DNA from: Chitinophagaceae bacterium
Lineage (GTDB): Bacteria > Bacteroidota > Bacteroidia > Cytophagales > Cytophagaceae
Assembly (NCBI GenBank): GCA_028288365.1
Contig: JAQBNU010000109.1
Location: forward strand, 1 to 64,000
DNA: 64,000 nt
Reading direction: 5' to 3'
The stretch's first letter is position 1. Every line of letters starts with the position of its first letter. A program made the translations under genes and the position numbers. A model generated the notes under the pieces. It did not search any database. It was given only the letters and a program-made list of their open reading frames with translations, and had not been told where the DNA came from. Positions 33,904-42,992 of the stretch are shown here, in pieces.

Positions 33904-34695
33904 ATGGAAGAATTAGTCGTCATAAAAGTAGGAGGCAACATCATCGATAACGAGGATGCGTTAAAATCTTTCTTGACAGATTTTTCTGCAATCAATAAAC
34001 ATAAGATACTGATTCATGGTGGCGGAAAAATTGCCACCGAAATCAGCAAAGGATTAGGCATTGAAGCACAAATGGTGGAAGGCAGAAGAATTACAGATGC
34101 TGAAACCTTAAAAATAGTAACGATGGTATACGGTGGTTTGATCAATAAAAACATCGTGGCTTCTTTACAAACTAAAAAATGCAATGCCATTGGATTAACA
34201 GGCGCAGACGGCGCAGTAGTCGTGGCCAACAAGCGACCCATCAAAAACGGTATCGACTACGGTTATGTAGGAGATATCAAGGAAGTGAAATCGTCTGTAT
34301 TGACCACACTGATCAACGCAGGCTTTACTCCCATTATCGCACCACTCAGTGTAGATGAAAACGGCAGCTTATTGAATACGAATGCAGATACCATGGCTTC
34401 AGAAATAGCCTGTGCCATGAGCAAGCAATACAAAGTAAGTTTGGTCTACTGCTTCGAACTGCAAGGTGTGCTGAGAGATTTTGAAGATAAAAATTCTGTC
34501 ATCAACGAAATCAATCCAGGCACATACAATCAGTTAAAAGAAGAAGGCGTCATTTCAAAAGGTATGATCCCCAAACTGGACAATGCTTTTGACGCCATCA
34601 ACAAAGGAGTTGACGCTGTGATCATCGCGCATGCAGATCATTTATTAGCCATCATTAACGAACAGAAAAAGTTAGGCACTGTATTGAAAAAATAA
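33904..34695 (+). CDS. argB: N-acetylglutamate kinase (or N-succinylglutamate kinase)
   Basis: A 263-residue amino-acid kinase: 'VVIKVGGNIIDNE' at the N-terminus, 'ILIHGGGKIATEISKGLG', 'GLTGADGAVVVANKRP' and the C-terminal 'VISKGMIPKLDNAFDAINKG', all typical of ArgB. It phosphorylates N-acylglutamate in the second step. One base separates its ATG from the argF' stop codon, so translation is likely coupled. The N-terminal helix linked to arginine-feedback hexamers is absent, so it may be insensitive to arginine (inference). Confidence 0.96.
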   Translation: MEELVVIKVGGNIIDNEDALKSFLTDFSAINKHKILIHGGGKIATEISKGLGIEAQMVEGRRITDAETLKIVTMVYGGLINKNIVASLQTKKCNAIGLTGADGAVVVANKRPIKNGIDYGYVGDIKEVKSSVLTTLINAGFTPIIAPLSVDENGSLLNTNADTMASEIACAMSKQYKVSLVYCFELQGVLRDFEDKNSVINEINPGTYNQLKEEGVISKGMIPKLDNAFDAINKGVDAVIIAHADHLLAIINEQKKLGTVLKK

Positions 34696-34721
34696 CAGAC
34701 TTAACATAAACGACAATTTTT

Positions 34722-35783
34722 ATGGACATTCAGAAATTAAAATCAGATGCCATCGAACTGTTAAAGAATTTGATTCGTACCGAATCATACAGCAAGCAGG
34801 AAGATAAAACAGCAGAGATCATCAACACCTTCATCAACGAGCGTGGCGTGCCTACGCACCGTTTGAAGAATAATGTGTGGGCCTTCAACAAACATTACGA
34901 TGCGAAGAAGCCAACCATCTTGTTAAACTCACATCACGATACGGTTAATCCAAATCCTGGTTATACAAACGATCCATTCGATCCATTTGTAAAAGATGGC
35001 AAGCTATTCGGATTAGGTAGCAACGATGCAGGCGGATGCCTGGTATCTTTGATTTCTACTTTCCTTTATTTCTACGATAAAGAAAACTTGAATTACAATT
35101 TCGTCATTGCTGCCACAGCGGAAGAAGAAATTTCCGGCTTCAACGGATTGGAATTGGTGTACCCTGAATTAGGTCCGATTGATTTCGCCATTGTTGGAGA
35201 ACCAACCTTGATGGACATCGCCGTAGCAGAAAAAGGCTTGATGGTATTGGACTGCACGGCCAGAGGCAAGGCAGGACATGCCGCACGTGAAGAAGGAGAC
35301 AATGCCATATACAAAGCATTGAAAGACATTGAATGGATTCGTACGTATAAATTTGAAAACGTATCTCCACATCTTGGACCAATGAAAATGTCGGTGACCA
35401 TCATCAATGCCGGTTACCAACACAACGTCGTTCCTGAAAATTGCACCTTCACTATTGATGTGCGCATCACAGAAATGTACCGCAACGAAGATGTATTGCG
35501 CATCATCGAAGAGAACATTGACTCCGATGTTATCGCTCGTTCCGTGAGGTTGAGACCATCTTTCATTGATCCTGATCATAAGCTGGTAAAAGCAGCCATC
35601 AAATTAGGAGCAAAACCTTATGGTTCTCCAACTACGTCTGATCAGGCTTTAGTGCCTGTACCTTCTGTAAAAATGGGACCAGGAAATTCAGGTCGCTCTC
35701 ACTCCGCCAATGAATTCATCTGGTTGACAGAGATCGAAGAAGGAATTGAAAAATACATTAAGATCTTATCGGAGCTAGTTTAA
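34722..35783 (+). CDS. argE: Acylornithine / acylcitrulline deacylase (M20 family)
   Basis: A 353-residue zinc amidohydrolase. Metal-binding motifs are 'LLNSHHDTVNPNPG' (His, Asp), 'LGSNDAGGCL' (bridging Asp) and 'AATAEEEISGFNGLE' (catalytic Glu pair). The dimerisation domain ('GKAGHAAREEGDNAI') is present and the last ligand His is in 'GRSHSANEF'. In this pathway it removes the acyl group from N-acylcitrulline formed by argF', releasing citrulline for argG. It is 26 bases after argB. Confidence 0.94.
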   Translation: MDIQKLKSDAIELLKNLIRTESYSKQEDKTAEIINTFINERGVPTHRLKNNVWAFNKHYDAKKPTILLNSHHDTVNPNPGYTNDPFDPFVKDGKLFGLGSNDAGGCLVSLISTFLYFYDKENLNYNFVIAATAEEEISGFNGLELVYPELGPIDFAIVGEPTLMDIAVAEKGLMVLDCTARGKAGHAAREEGDNAIYKALKDIEWIRTYKFENVSPHLGPMKMSVTIINAGYQHNVVPENCTFTIDVRITEMYRNEDVLRIIEENIDSDVIARSVRLRPSFIDPDHKLVKAAIKLGAKPYGSPTTSDQALVPVPSVKMGPGNSGRSHSANEFIWLTEIEEGIEKYIKILSELV

Positions 35784-35818
35784 AGCTTCATCTATTACAA
35801 TAATTATTCAAAGAAAAG

Positions 35819-35867
35819 TTGTCAGTGGTCGCTACTGATCACTGACAACTGATCACTGACAACTTAG
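35819..35867. repeat. TGATCACTGACAAC repeats before argH
   Basis: GTTGTCAGTGGTCGCTACTG is followed by two tandem copies of TGATCACTGACAAC. Self-complementary, so it can form a hairpin between argE and argH. Same family as at 12446, 17611 and 31057. Confidence 0.8.
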
Positions 35868-35870
35868 TTT

Positions 35871-37202
35871 ATGAAACTGTGGCAAAAAGATACCGAAGTA
35901 AATAAAGAAATAGAACGCTTCACTGTGGGTAAAGACCGTGAGATGGATTTATTCCTTGCACCGTTTGATGTACTCGGTTCTTTAGCGCATACAGCCATGC
36001 TAGCGGACATTGGTTTGTTGGAGAAAAGTGAAAAAGAAATTCTACACAAAGAATTAAAAAACATCTACAAAGAAATCGAAGCCGGACAATTTAAAATTGA
36101 AAACGGTATTGAAGATGTACACTCCCAAGTAGAACTCTTGTTGACAAAGCGTTTAGGTGACGTCGGAAAGAAAATTCACAGCGGCCGTTCTCGCAACGAT
36201 CAAGTGTTGGTAGATTTGAAATTATTTACTCGCCATGCTATCAAAGAAACAGTAGAAGAAGCGAAATCTTTATTTGATCTGTTGATTCAATTGAGTGAAC
36301 AATATAAAAATCATTCTCTTCCTGGTTACACACATTTCCAATTGGCCATGCCTTCCTCTTTTGGATTGTGGTTCGGCGCCTATGCAGAAAGCTTAGTGGA
36401 CGACATGCACATGTTGCAAGCAGCCTATAAAATCTCCAATAAAAATCCATTGGGATCTGCTGCCGGTTATGGTTCTTCTTTTCCTTTGAAACGCCAGATG
36501 ACTACTGACCTGTTAGGTTTCGATGCACTCAACTTCAACGTAGTCTACGCACAAATGGGTCGTGGTAAAACAGAACGCAATGTCAGTTCTGCTTTGGCTT
36601 CTTTAGCTGGCACTATCGGCAAACTCGCCATGGACGTGACCTTGTACATGAATCAAAATTTTGGCTTCATAACGTTCCCAAATGAATTGACAACCGGATC
36701 AAGCATCATGCCGCACAAAAAAAATCCAGATGTATTTGAATTGATTCGCGCGAAATCGAATAAGTTACAAGCCTTGCCAAACGAGATTGCTATGATAACG
36801 GCAAACCTTCCTTCAGGTTATCACCGCGATTTGCAATTGATCAAAGAAAGTTTTGTTCCGGCATTTGGAGAAATCAACGACTGCATCGCCTTAACCAAAT
36901 TCATGTTGTCCAACATCCAGATCAAACAAGACATTTTGAAAGACGATAAATACAAATACCTATTCAGTGTAGATGTTGTGAATGACCTAGTCAACAAAGG
37001 CACTCCTTTCCGTGATGCTTACAAACAAGTAGGCACTTCTATCGAGAACGGTACATTCAAACCGTTGCACGATATTCAACACACGCACGAAGGCAGCATC
37101 GGAAACCTGATGAACAAAGAAATCACAGGTTTGATGGATAACGTATTGAGTGGTTTTGAATTTTCAAAAGTAGATACTGCCGTGAAAAAATTATTAGCCT
37201 AA
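35871..37202 (+). CDS. argH: Argininosuccinate lyase
   Basis: A 443-residue member of the fumarase/aspartase superfamily. The signature 'TTGSSIMPHKKNPDVFELIR' contains the catalytic serine loop; 'GYTHFQLAMPSSFGLWFGAYAESL' and 'IHSGRSRNDQVLVDLKLF' are the other conserved blocks. It splits argininosuccinate into arginine and fumarate. Final gene of the arginine cluster, starting 87 bases after argE. Confidence 0.97.
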   Translation: MKLWQKDTEVNKEIERFTVGKDREMDLFLAPFDVLGSLAHTAMLADIGLLEKSEKEILHKELKNIYKEIEAGQFKIENGIEDVHSQVELLLTKRLGDVGKKIHSGRSRNDQVLVDLKLFTRHAIKETVEEAKSLFDLLIQLSEQYKNHSLPGYTHFQLAMPSSFGLWFGAYAESLVDDMHMLQAAYKISNKNPLGSAAGYGSSFPLKRQMTTDLLGFDALNFNVVYAQMGRGKTERNVSSALASLAGTIGKLAMDVTLYMNQNFGFITFPNELTTGSSIMPHKKNPDVFELIRAKSNKLQALPNEIAMITANLPSGYHRDLQLIKESFVPAFGEINDCIALTKFMLSNIQIKQDILKDDKYKYLFSVDVVNDLVNKGTPFRDAYKQVGTSIENGTFKPLHDIQHTHEGSIGNLMNKEITGLMDNVLSGFEFSKVDTAVKKLLA

Positions 37203-37252
37203 GAATTATTATGATATTGTTTAGTTCCATACGGCTCTTTTTTATTGACTGG

Positions 37253-37385
37253 ATCTTCATTTGGGCGTGTCCCTTCGGGTCGGGCTATCCACTGCAAGTC
37301 CTCGCTCGGATCTTATTTTAATGCATTAACCTACTAATGGCTCACTGTGGGCTTTCCGTTCCTATCCCTCACGCAAAAATCAGGG
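37253..37385. repeat. Dispersed ~100-bp Bacteroidota repeat (GGGCGT...CGGGC), plus orientation
   Basis: Starts CATTTGGGCGTGTCCCTTCG, then GGTCGGGCTATCCACTGC, CTCGCTCGG, a segment with AATGGCTCACTGTGGGC, and closes with TCCTATCCCTCACGCA. The order of blocks matches the copy at 20384-20480 in opposite orientation. It lies after argH in a 265-base gap; a separate terminator was not identified. Confidence 0.82.
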
Positions 37386-37467
37386 GTCTTATTGAATAAC
37401 TCCTTACAATTACTTATCTTCTGCCTAAGAATATTTTCTTGTTGTCTTAATTTTTAACTCAACCGCT

Positions 37468-37803
37468 ATGACTAGAAAAATAACCAACGCGCTCATCTTT
37501 ATTCTTACTATTCTTGCTGCTGAGCTTGCTGTAGAATACGTAAAACATTTTTTAAAATTTAAAACAGGTATTCATGACAAGTATTTGCTGACGCTAATCG
37601 GCATGGCCATTATCGTCGCCATCTATTATCCAGTGTTTGGATTTGTTCATTACATCACTGAACATTTGACCAAACAATTTGTACATGCATCTAAACAAAA
37701 AGCAGGGAATGAATTACTGGGAATTGTGATCGCTTTTATAATAGGAGGAGGAATTCTTTTTCTGGTCTATTTACACCAATGGTATAGAATCACGATCTGG
37801 TAA
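37468..37803 (+). CDS. Small integral membrane protein
   Basis: 111 residues with three predicted transmembrane helices (about 6-20, 40-68 and 85-104). Between helices 2 and 3 is a basic loop 'HLTKQFVHASKQKAGNE'. No family was recognised. It lies between the arginine cluster and the convergent heptose kinase gene; a preceding repeat suggests its own promoter. The function is unknown. Confidence 0.75.
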   Translation: MTRKITNALIFILTILAAELAVEYVKHFLKFKTGIHDKYLLTLIGMAIIVAIYYPVFGFVHYITEHLTKQFVHASKQKAGNELLGIVIAFIIGGGILFLVYLHQWYRITIW

Positions 37804-37806
37804 AAA

Positions 37807-38823
37807 TTATTTACCCCAGATCAACGTTGCTTCTTCCTGCAACAATTTCTTATCAATGGGAACAACACCGACTTGTTCGCACACCAAACCGCCGGCCAAG
37901 TTAGAAAGTTGTGCAATTTTATCCGGAGCTAAATTCAAGGCGCAGCACAAAGCGGCCACACTGACTACAGTATCTCCTGCACCCGATACATCAGCAATCT
38001 TGCGGATGTGCGCAGGAATAATGCAAGCAGGATCTCTTTCTTTCTTGATGAATACTCCTTTTTCAGAAAGTGTCAAAAGAATCATGTTGCTGTTCAATAG
38101 TGCAGACAAGTTGTCTACAGCCGCTTCGATGTCTTTATCTTCCAAAAGATTTCCATCCCACTTCAAACCTTCTTTCATTTCCTTGCGGTTCGGTTTGAAT
38201 AGGGTAACATGTTTGTAATGCAAAAAATTTCTCTTCTTAGGATCCACGACAGTTGGTATTCCTTTCGCTTTCGCCAATTTAACAACAGCAGTGATCAATT
38301 CTTCATCGATCACTCCTTTGTCATAATCTTCAAAGATGATCACATCACAGGTATCAAGCAATGCAGTGATTTTTGTTAGCAGTTGTTGTTTGTCATTTTT
38401 TACAAGAGGCTTATCTGTTTCCTGATCAACACGCAACAGATGGTGATGTCCTGAAATGATACGATGCTTAATCGTAGTAATGCGTTCTTTGCTTTGATAA
38501 ATTCCTGCTGCAGGAAGATTGTTTTGCTCCAGCAGCGATAAAAAATTATTACCATCCAGGTCATCGCCAACAACAGCACATAAATAAGGAACAGCGCCTA
38601 AAGCTTGAACGTTCAATGCTACGTTAGCAGCACCACCTAATCTTGCTTCGCGATTTTCAACTTGTAAAATAGGCACAGGAGCTTCCGGTGAAATACGATC
38701 GACTCTTCCCCAAAGGTAAGAGTCGATCATAACATCACCAATGACGAGTACTTTCAATCCTGCAAACGCAGCAAACAAAGCCTCTGTCGTGTATTCCTTT
38801 GTTATTGAAGTTTTGCCAGACAT
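37807..38823 (-). CDS. D-glycero-beta-D-manno-heptose-7-phosphate kinase-like (PfkB family)
   Basis: A 338-residue ribokinase-fold enzyme. 'VLVIGDVMIDSYLWGRVDRISPEAPVPILQVENREARLGGAANVALN' is the hallmark of RfaE/HldE kinase domains, and the C-terminal anion-hole motif 'DVSGAGDTVVSVAALCCAL' is intact. It probably phosphorylates heptose-7-phosphate at O-1 for ADP-heptose synthesis. The nucleotidyltransferase half of HldE is not fused and not nearby, so it is the RfaE1-type single domain. Its start overlaps the end of the aminotransferase gene by 22 bases. Confidence 0.92.
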   Translation of the reverse strand: MSGKTSITKEYTTEALFAAFAGLKVLVIGDVMIDSYLWGRVDRISPEAPVPILQVENREARLGGAANVALNVQALGAVPYLCAVVGDDLDGNNFLSLLEQNNLPAAGIYQSKERITTIKHRIISGHHHLLRVDQETDKPLVKNDKQQLLTKITALLDTCDVIIFEDYDKGVIDEELITAVVKLAKAKGIPTVVDPKKRNFLHYKHVTLFKPNRKEMKEGLKWDGNLLEDKDIEAAVDNLSALLNSNMILLTLSEKGVFIKKERDPACIIPAHIRKIADVSGAGDTVVSVAALCCALNLAPDKIAQLSNLAGGLVCEQVGVVPIDKKLLQEEATLIWGK

Positions 38824-40007
38824 GCTTTAATTCTGTTAACCGCTTCGATCAGATTTTCATCTGAAGCAGCAAAAGAAATACGAATGTTATTCGGTGCACC
38901 AAATGCATCTCCACCTACAGTAGAAACGAATACGTCATTCAAAATGAACATAGACAACTCCGCTGCTGTGTTGATCTTTTGACCGTTTACACTTTTACCT
39001 AAGTAAGCGCTTACATCCGGGAAAGAATAGAACGCACCTTGAGGAGTATTCACTTTCAATCCTGGAATTTCTTTCAGCATACCCACCACTAAATCTCTTC
39101 TTCTCAAATATGCTTTCGCCATTTCTTTAGGAGCAGAAAGATCTCCTTTGTAAGCAGCAACAGCAGCCTTCTGAGCGATAGAACATGTACCTGATGTTAC
39201 CTGACCTTGAATTTTATCGCAAGCTGCAGCAATGGCTTTTGGAGCACCGATGTAACCTACTCTCCAGCCTGTCATAGCAAACCCTTTAGAAAATCCATTG
39301 ACAGTTACTACCTGATCTTTGATGGCATCGATACTACCGATGCTGAAATGAGAACCTTCGAAATTGATGTACTCATAAATTTCATCAGCAATCACTACGA
39401 TGTTTTTATGTTTAGCTACCACTTCACCAATGGCACGCAATTCTTTTTCTGTGAATACAGATCCAGTAGGATTACATGGAGAAGAGAAAAGGATCGCTTT
39501 CGTTTTTGGGGTAATCGCTTTTTCCAATTGTGCAGCTGTTACTTTGAAATCATTTTCCAAAGAACCACTTACAATGACAGAACGACCTTCTGCTAACTTT
39601 ACCATTTCCACATAGCTCACCCAGTAAGGAGCGAAGATGATTACTTCTTCACCTGGATTGACTACGCTCAACAATACATTGGCAATAGACTGTTTCGCGC
39701 CAGTAGAAACCACAATGTTTTCAGGACCAAAGTCAAGGTTGTTTTCCTTCTTTAGTTTATCAGCAATAGCTTGTCTCAAATCAGGGAAGCCAGGAACAGG
39801 GCTGTAAAAAGAGAAACCGTCATCGATGGCTTTCTTCGCTGCATCCTTTACGTGTTGTGGAGTTTGGAAATCCGGTTCTCCTACACTTAGACTGATTACT
39901 TTATGACCTTGAGCCGCTAGTTCGCGTGCTTTTTTAGTCATGGCCAGCGTTTCTGATTCAGAAAGCGCATTTAATCTGGCCGAAAGCAAGTTGGTATCTG
40001 TTGCCAT
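38802..40007 (-). CDS. Pyridoxal-phosphate aminotransferase (aspartate aminotransferase type)
   Basis: A 401-residue class I/II aminotransferase of fold type I. The PLP lysine is in 'VNGFSKGFAMTGWRVGYIGAP'; 'SSPCNPTGSVFTEKEL', 'VIADEIYEYI' and the C-terminal 'NNIRISFAASDENLIEAVNRI' match the Ib aspartate aminotransferase group. It probably interconverts aspartate and oxaloacetate; related enzymes also take aromatic or prephenate substrates. The 3' end overlaps the kinase gene, so the two are co-transcribed. Confidence 0.93.
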   Translation of the reverse strand: MATDTNLLSARLNALSESETLAMTKKARELAAQGHKVISLSVGEPDFQTPQHVKDAAKKAIDDGFSFYSPVPGFPDLRQAIADKLKKENNLDFGPENIVVSTGAKQSIANVLLSVVNPGEEVIIFAPYWVSYVEMVKLAEGRSVIVSGSLENDFKVTAAQLEKAITPKTKAILFSSPCNPTGSVFTEKELRAIGEVVAKHKNIVVIADEIYEYINFEGSHFSIGSIDAIKDQVVTVNGFSKGFAMTGWRVGYIGAPKAIAAACDKIQGQVTSGTCSIAQKAAVAAYKGDLSAPKEMAKAYLRRRDLVVGMLKEIPGLKVNTPQGAFYSFPDVSAYLGKSVNGQKINTAAELSMFILNDVFVSTVGGDAFGAPNNIRISFAASDENLIEAVNRIKACLAKLQ

Positions 40008-40099
40008 TAATCGTTAATAGTTTGTTTTTCGGGAAGGCAAAAATAGTTAAATAAGCCCGTAAGAGCCAACAAAAAAAGGGGTATTTTAAAAGGGTATTT

Positions 40100-40336
40100 T
40101 TACAAACAGTAAAGGAGGAAAGAGAAGGCAAGCAGCGACTGACGCATTTCAACATATTTTCTTAGCATTCCAAAATTGACTCTGAACAAGCCCAGGCTAA
40201 GGTAGCGAACGACAATGGCACCAAATAAAAAGAAGAGAAATAAGGCTACTAACGTAAACAGTTTAAAAAGACGATTTGACCGAGAATTGGAAGTAGAACC
40301 TGAAGAAAAACGCTGTGAGGTCGTTGTCGTAATCAT
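40100..40336 (-). CDS. Small putative membrane protein
   Basis: A 78-residue open frame with a Ser/Thr-rich N-terminus (MITTTTSQRFSSGSTSNSRSN), then one strong hydrophobic helix (LFKLFTLVALFLFFLFGAIVV) and a second weaker one at the C-terminus. It lies between the aminotransferase and the glycosyltransferase genes, on the same strand as both. No family was recognised. An overlapping frame at 39958-40155 has no such structure. Probably real but unproven. Confidence 0.5.
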   Translation of the reverse strand: MITTTTSQRFSSGSTSNSRSNRLFKLFTLVALFLFFLFGAIVVRYLSLGLFRVNFGMLRKYVEMRQSLLAFSFLLYCL

Positions 40337-40399
40337 AGGCCGAATTGTTTACGTGTGTAAATAATTCTACGATGACAACTGGATACTGGTTACTAAATG

Positions 40400-42361
40400 T
40401 TAATAACTGCTCGCCCCTAAATACTTCAACCCTTTGAATACCAGAACAAAATCTCTAAACAAAGAATATTCACGTGCATAACTCAGGTTCAATTTGTAGA
40501 CTGTTTGAGAAGGTAAACCAGCCTTTAAATGGATCACCGGATGAATGATTCCACGCTTTAGTTTTGGCAAGTTAGGCGAAACGACATCCGTATATCCTAC
40601 CCAGGTACATTCTCCACCTAACACCAAAAGTATATTCCGGAAGAATTGTTGTGGATGATCAATAAACCATGCCATGACAGGATAAGAAAAAAGGAACACC
40701 ATCGACAAACTAATATCAAATAATCTCTTATTTCTAATCTGGCGCTCTGATAAAATATTAAGTTCTATGTTCAGACTATAAAAGTCTCCGCGCTTATTGG
40801 ACGAATTACTTCCGATGATGAAATTACTTTCGTCTGGTATAATTTTAAAATCTACTGCACGATTGTCAACTCTCGTCATCCATTCGATGATGCGATGCGC
40901 AGGTACATCTTTAGAGCAAAAAATAATTTCATCCAGTTTGTATAATTGAACCAGTTTTTCCAACTCTTCTAAATAACCAAGGTATCCTTTTTGAGTCACG
41001 TCATTTTTATTGGAAGTGATATAACCCAACACGTTGAGTTGATAGTGTGTGTCTTTCAACAACTCATCAATACGTTTACTTTCATCGTAACTTCCTATAA
41101 TAGCTACTTTCTTTTTACGACCATCTCCTATTTTCACATTTCCATATTGCACAAACTGCACCAGCGCTCTCACGACCAACATAGCAAGTATAGCCCATAG
41201 ACCACCAAAAACAATGATGCCTTTGGAGAAACGATAGGCGTCAAAAAAGTTGGAAAAGGCTGCAATCACAAATGTTCCAATAACAATACCTGCAACGATA
41301 TGATAGAATTTCGCCAACGGTTTATAACCACCGTACATAAAAACGGTAAGTCCCCAAACCAATACATAAACAGGGACGATGTAGTGTAAATATTCTGGTG
41401 GGTAGAAATACTGTTCAGACTTGATATACTTTTCCCAAAAATTCACCAACCCATACATGCCCGCATAAATCACAAAAGCATCTGCAAAGAACAACCAGGT
41501 TTGTTGTACAAAGCGCGTCATTAAGGCCATGCCCGCTCTCAAGTATATAGCGGTGTTAATAAGGAAAGCAAAGATGCCCGCATTCTTTGTAGAGAAATGT
41601 TTTTGCGCAAATATGATCATCGCTTTGTAAAAGATGAACACATAATTGATGCTCGTACGTTTCGTACTTTCTCCTTTATAATGAATGATGCGGGTTTCAG
41701 GATAATAATAATTTTTATATCCAGCTTTCAGAATACGATAAGACAAATCTATATCTTCTCCATACATGAAATAATCTTCGTCTAGCAAACCAGTTTTGTC
41801 CAATGCCGTTTGACGAAGCATCATGTAAGCACCGGACAATACATCAATAGGATTGGTTTCATCTGGACTTAAAAAACCTAAATGGTAACGTCCGAATTTT
41901 TTAGACTTAGGGAATAATTTAGCGAAGCCAAATATTTTATAAAATGCTACCCAGGGTGACGGCAATCCTCTTTTGGATTCAGGTAAAAACTTCCCTTTCC
42001 CATCGAGCATTTTTACACCCAAACCTCCACCATCCGGATGTTCGTCCATAAAATGGCAACACTTCGACAAGGTATCTTCTTCTACTACTGTATCGGGATT
42101 GAGCAACAAGATGTATTCTGCATTCGACTGGCGAATGGCCTGGTTATTGGCTTTTGAAAATCCCTGGTTGTGTTTGTTGGCGATCAACTTTACCCACGGA
42201 AATTTTTCTTTCACCATTTCAACAGAGCCGTCTACAGAGTTGTTATCTACCACAAACACTTCTGCATCCACGTGCTTTACCGCTTTGGCAAGAGACGTCA
42301 ATGCTTGTTCCAAAAAATGGCAAACATTATAGTTTACTATGATAACACTTAATTTCTTCAA
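40400..42361 (-). CDS. Glycosyltransferase 2 fused to polyprenyl-phosphate glycosylphosphotransferase-like region
   Basis: 653 residues. Residues about 1-245 form a GT2 (GT-A) domain: 'LSVIIVNYNVCHFLEQALTSL', 'FVVDNNSVDGSVEMV', 'LLLNPDTVVEEDTL' and 'DEDYFMYGEDIDLSYRI' (a typical rhamnosyl/WcaA-like pattern). Then come four to five transmembrane segments (about 260-400) and a Rossmann-like CoA-binding domain ('KKKVAIIGSYDESKRIDELL'), as in WbaP/WcaJ-type phosphoglycosyl transferases. A final segment beginning 'NKRLFDISLSMVFLF' follows. The catalytic KFRSM part normally after that membrane helix is missing, so the phosphotransferase half is probably inactive. Likely makes an exopolysaccharide or O-antigen-type glycan. 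Confidence 0.85.
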   Translation of the reverse strand: MKKLSVIIVNYNVCHFLEQALTSLAKAVKHVDAEVFVVDNNSVDGSVEMVKEKFPWVKLIANKHNQGFSKANNQAIRQSNAEYILLLNPDTVVEEDTLSKCCHFMDEHPDGGGLGVKMLDGKGKFLPESKRGLPSPWVAFYKIFGFAKLFPKSKKFGRYHLGFLSPDETNPIDVLSGAYMMLRQTALDKTGLLDEDYFMYGEDIDLSYRILKAGYKNYYYPETRIIHYKGESTKRTSINYVFIFYKAMIIFAQKHFSTKNAGIFAFLINTAIYLRAGMALMTRFVQQTWLFFADAFVIYAGMYGLVNFWEKYIKSEQYFYPPEYLHYIVPVYVLVWGLTVFMYGGYKPLAKFYHIVAGIVIGTFVIAAFSNFFDAYRFSKGIIVFGGLWAILAMLVVRALVQFVQYGNVKIGDGRKKKVAIIGSYDESKRIDELLKDTHYQLNVLGYITSNKNDVTQKGYLGYLEELEKLVQLYKLDEIIFCSKDVPAHRIIEWMTRVDNRAVDFKIIPDESNFIIGSNSSNKRGDFYSLNIELNILSERQIRNKRLFDISLSMVFLFSYPVMAWFIDHPQQFFRNILLVLGGECTWVGYTDVVSPNLPKLKRGIIHPVIHLKAGLPSQTVYKLNLSYAREYSLFRDFVLVFKGLKYLGASSY

Positions 42362-42373
42362 ACCTCTCCTATC

Positions 42374-42979
42374 TTATGCTTCCAACAATGTACGGGTGAT
42401 AATGCTTCTGCCCAGCGTAATTTCATCTGCATATTCCAACTCTCCTCCTAATGGAATACCTCTGGCTATTGCTGTCACTTTGACTCCTAGTGTTTTTATT
42501 TTCTTCGATAAATAAAAAGCAGTAGTATCTCCTTCCATGGTGGTGCTCAATGCTAAAATTACTTCTTCCACTTCACTACCAGTTAAACGCTGCAACAATG
42601 ATTCTATTGTAAGTTGATCGGGACCAACGCGGTTCATCGGCGAAATAACACCTCCTAACACATGGTATACACCTCTGTATTGCATGGTGTTTTCTATAGC
42701 CATCACATCACGCACATCTTCCACTACACATACGATCTTACGATCCCTGTGGTTATTTTCACAAATAGTACAAACAGAATCGTCTGATAAATTGTGACAA
42801 ACCGTACAGTGTGTGATATTTTCTCTTAGATTTTTCAAAGCATCAGACAAGCCATAAGTGGCCTTAGCGTCCTGCTTGATCAAATGCAAAACTAAACGTA
42901 AAGCAGTCTTCTTACCAATGCCTGGTAATTTAGAAACTTCTTCTACTGCATCTTCAATTAACTTGGAAGGTATGTTCAT
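42374..42979 (-). CDS. recR: Recombination mediator protein RecR
   Basis: 201 residues from the Met at 42979 ('MNIPSKLIEDAVEEVSKLPGIGKKTALRL'). The frame is open for 15 more codons into clpS, but the RecR fold begins here. The helix-hairpin-helix 'LPGIGKKTALRL' is followed by a four-Cys zinc motif ('CTVCHNLSDDSVCTIC') and a TOPRIM domain ('IVCVVEDVRDVMAIENT'). RecR loads RecA with RecO (and RecF) on gapped DNA. It lies 13 bases downstream of clpS. Confidence 0.95.
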   Translation of the reverse strand: MNIPSKLIEDAVEEVSKLPGIGKKTALRLVLHLIKQDAKATYGLSDALKNLRENITHCTVCHNLSDDSVCTICENNHRDRKIVCVVEDVRDVMAIENTMQYRGVYHVLGGVISPMNRVGPDQLTIESLLQRLTGSEVEEVILALSTTMEGDTTAFYLSKKIKTLGVKVTAIARGIPLGGELEYADEITLGRSIITRTLLEA

Positions 42980-42992
42980 GGAAGCCTGATGA

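Noticed and set aside
39958-40155. 65-codon minus-strand frame overlapping the aminotransferase start
   Set aside because: Overlaps a certain gene and a better membrane-protein candidate at 40100-40336.
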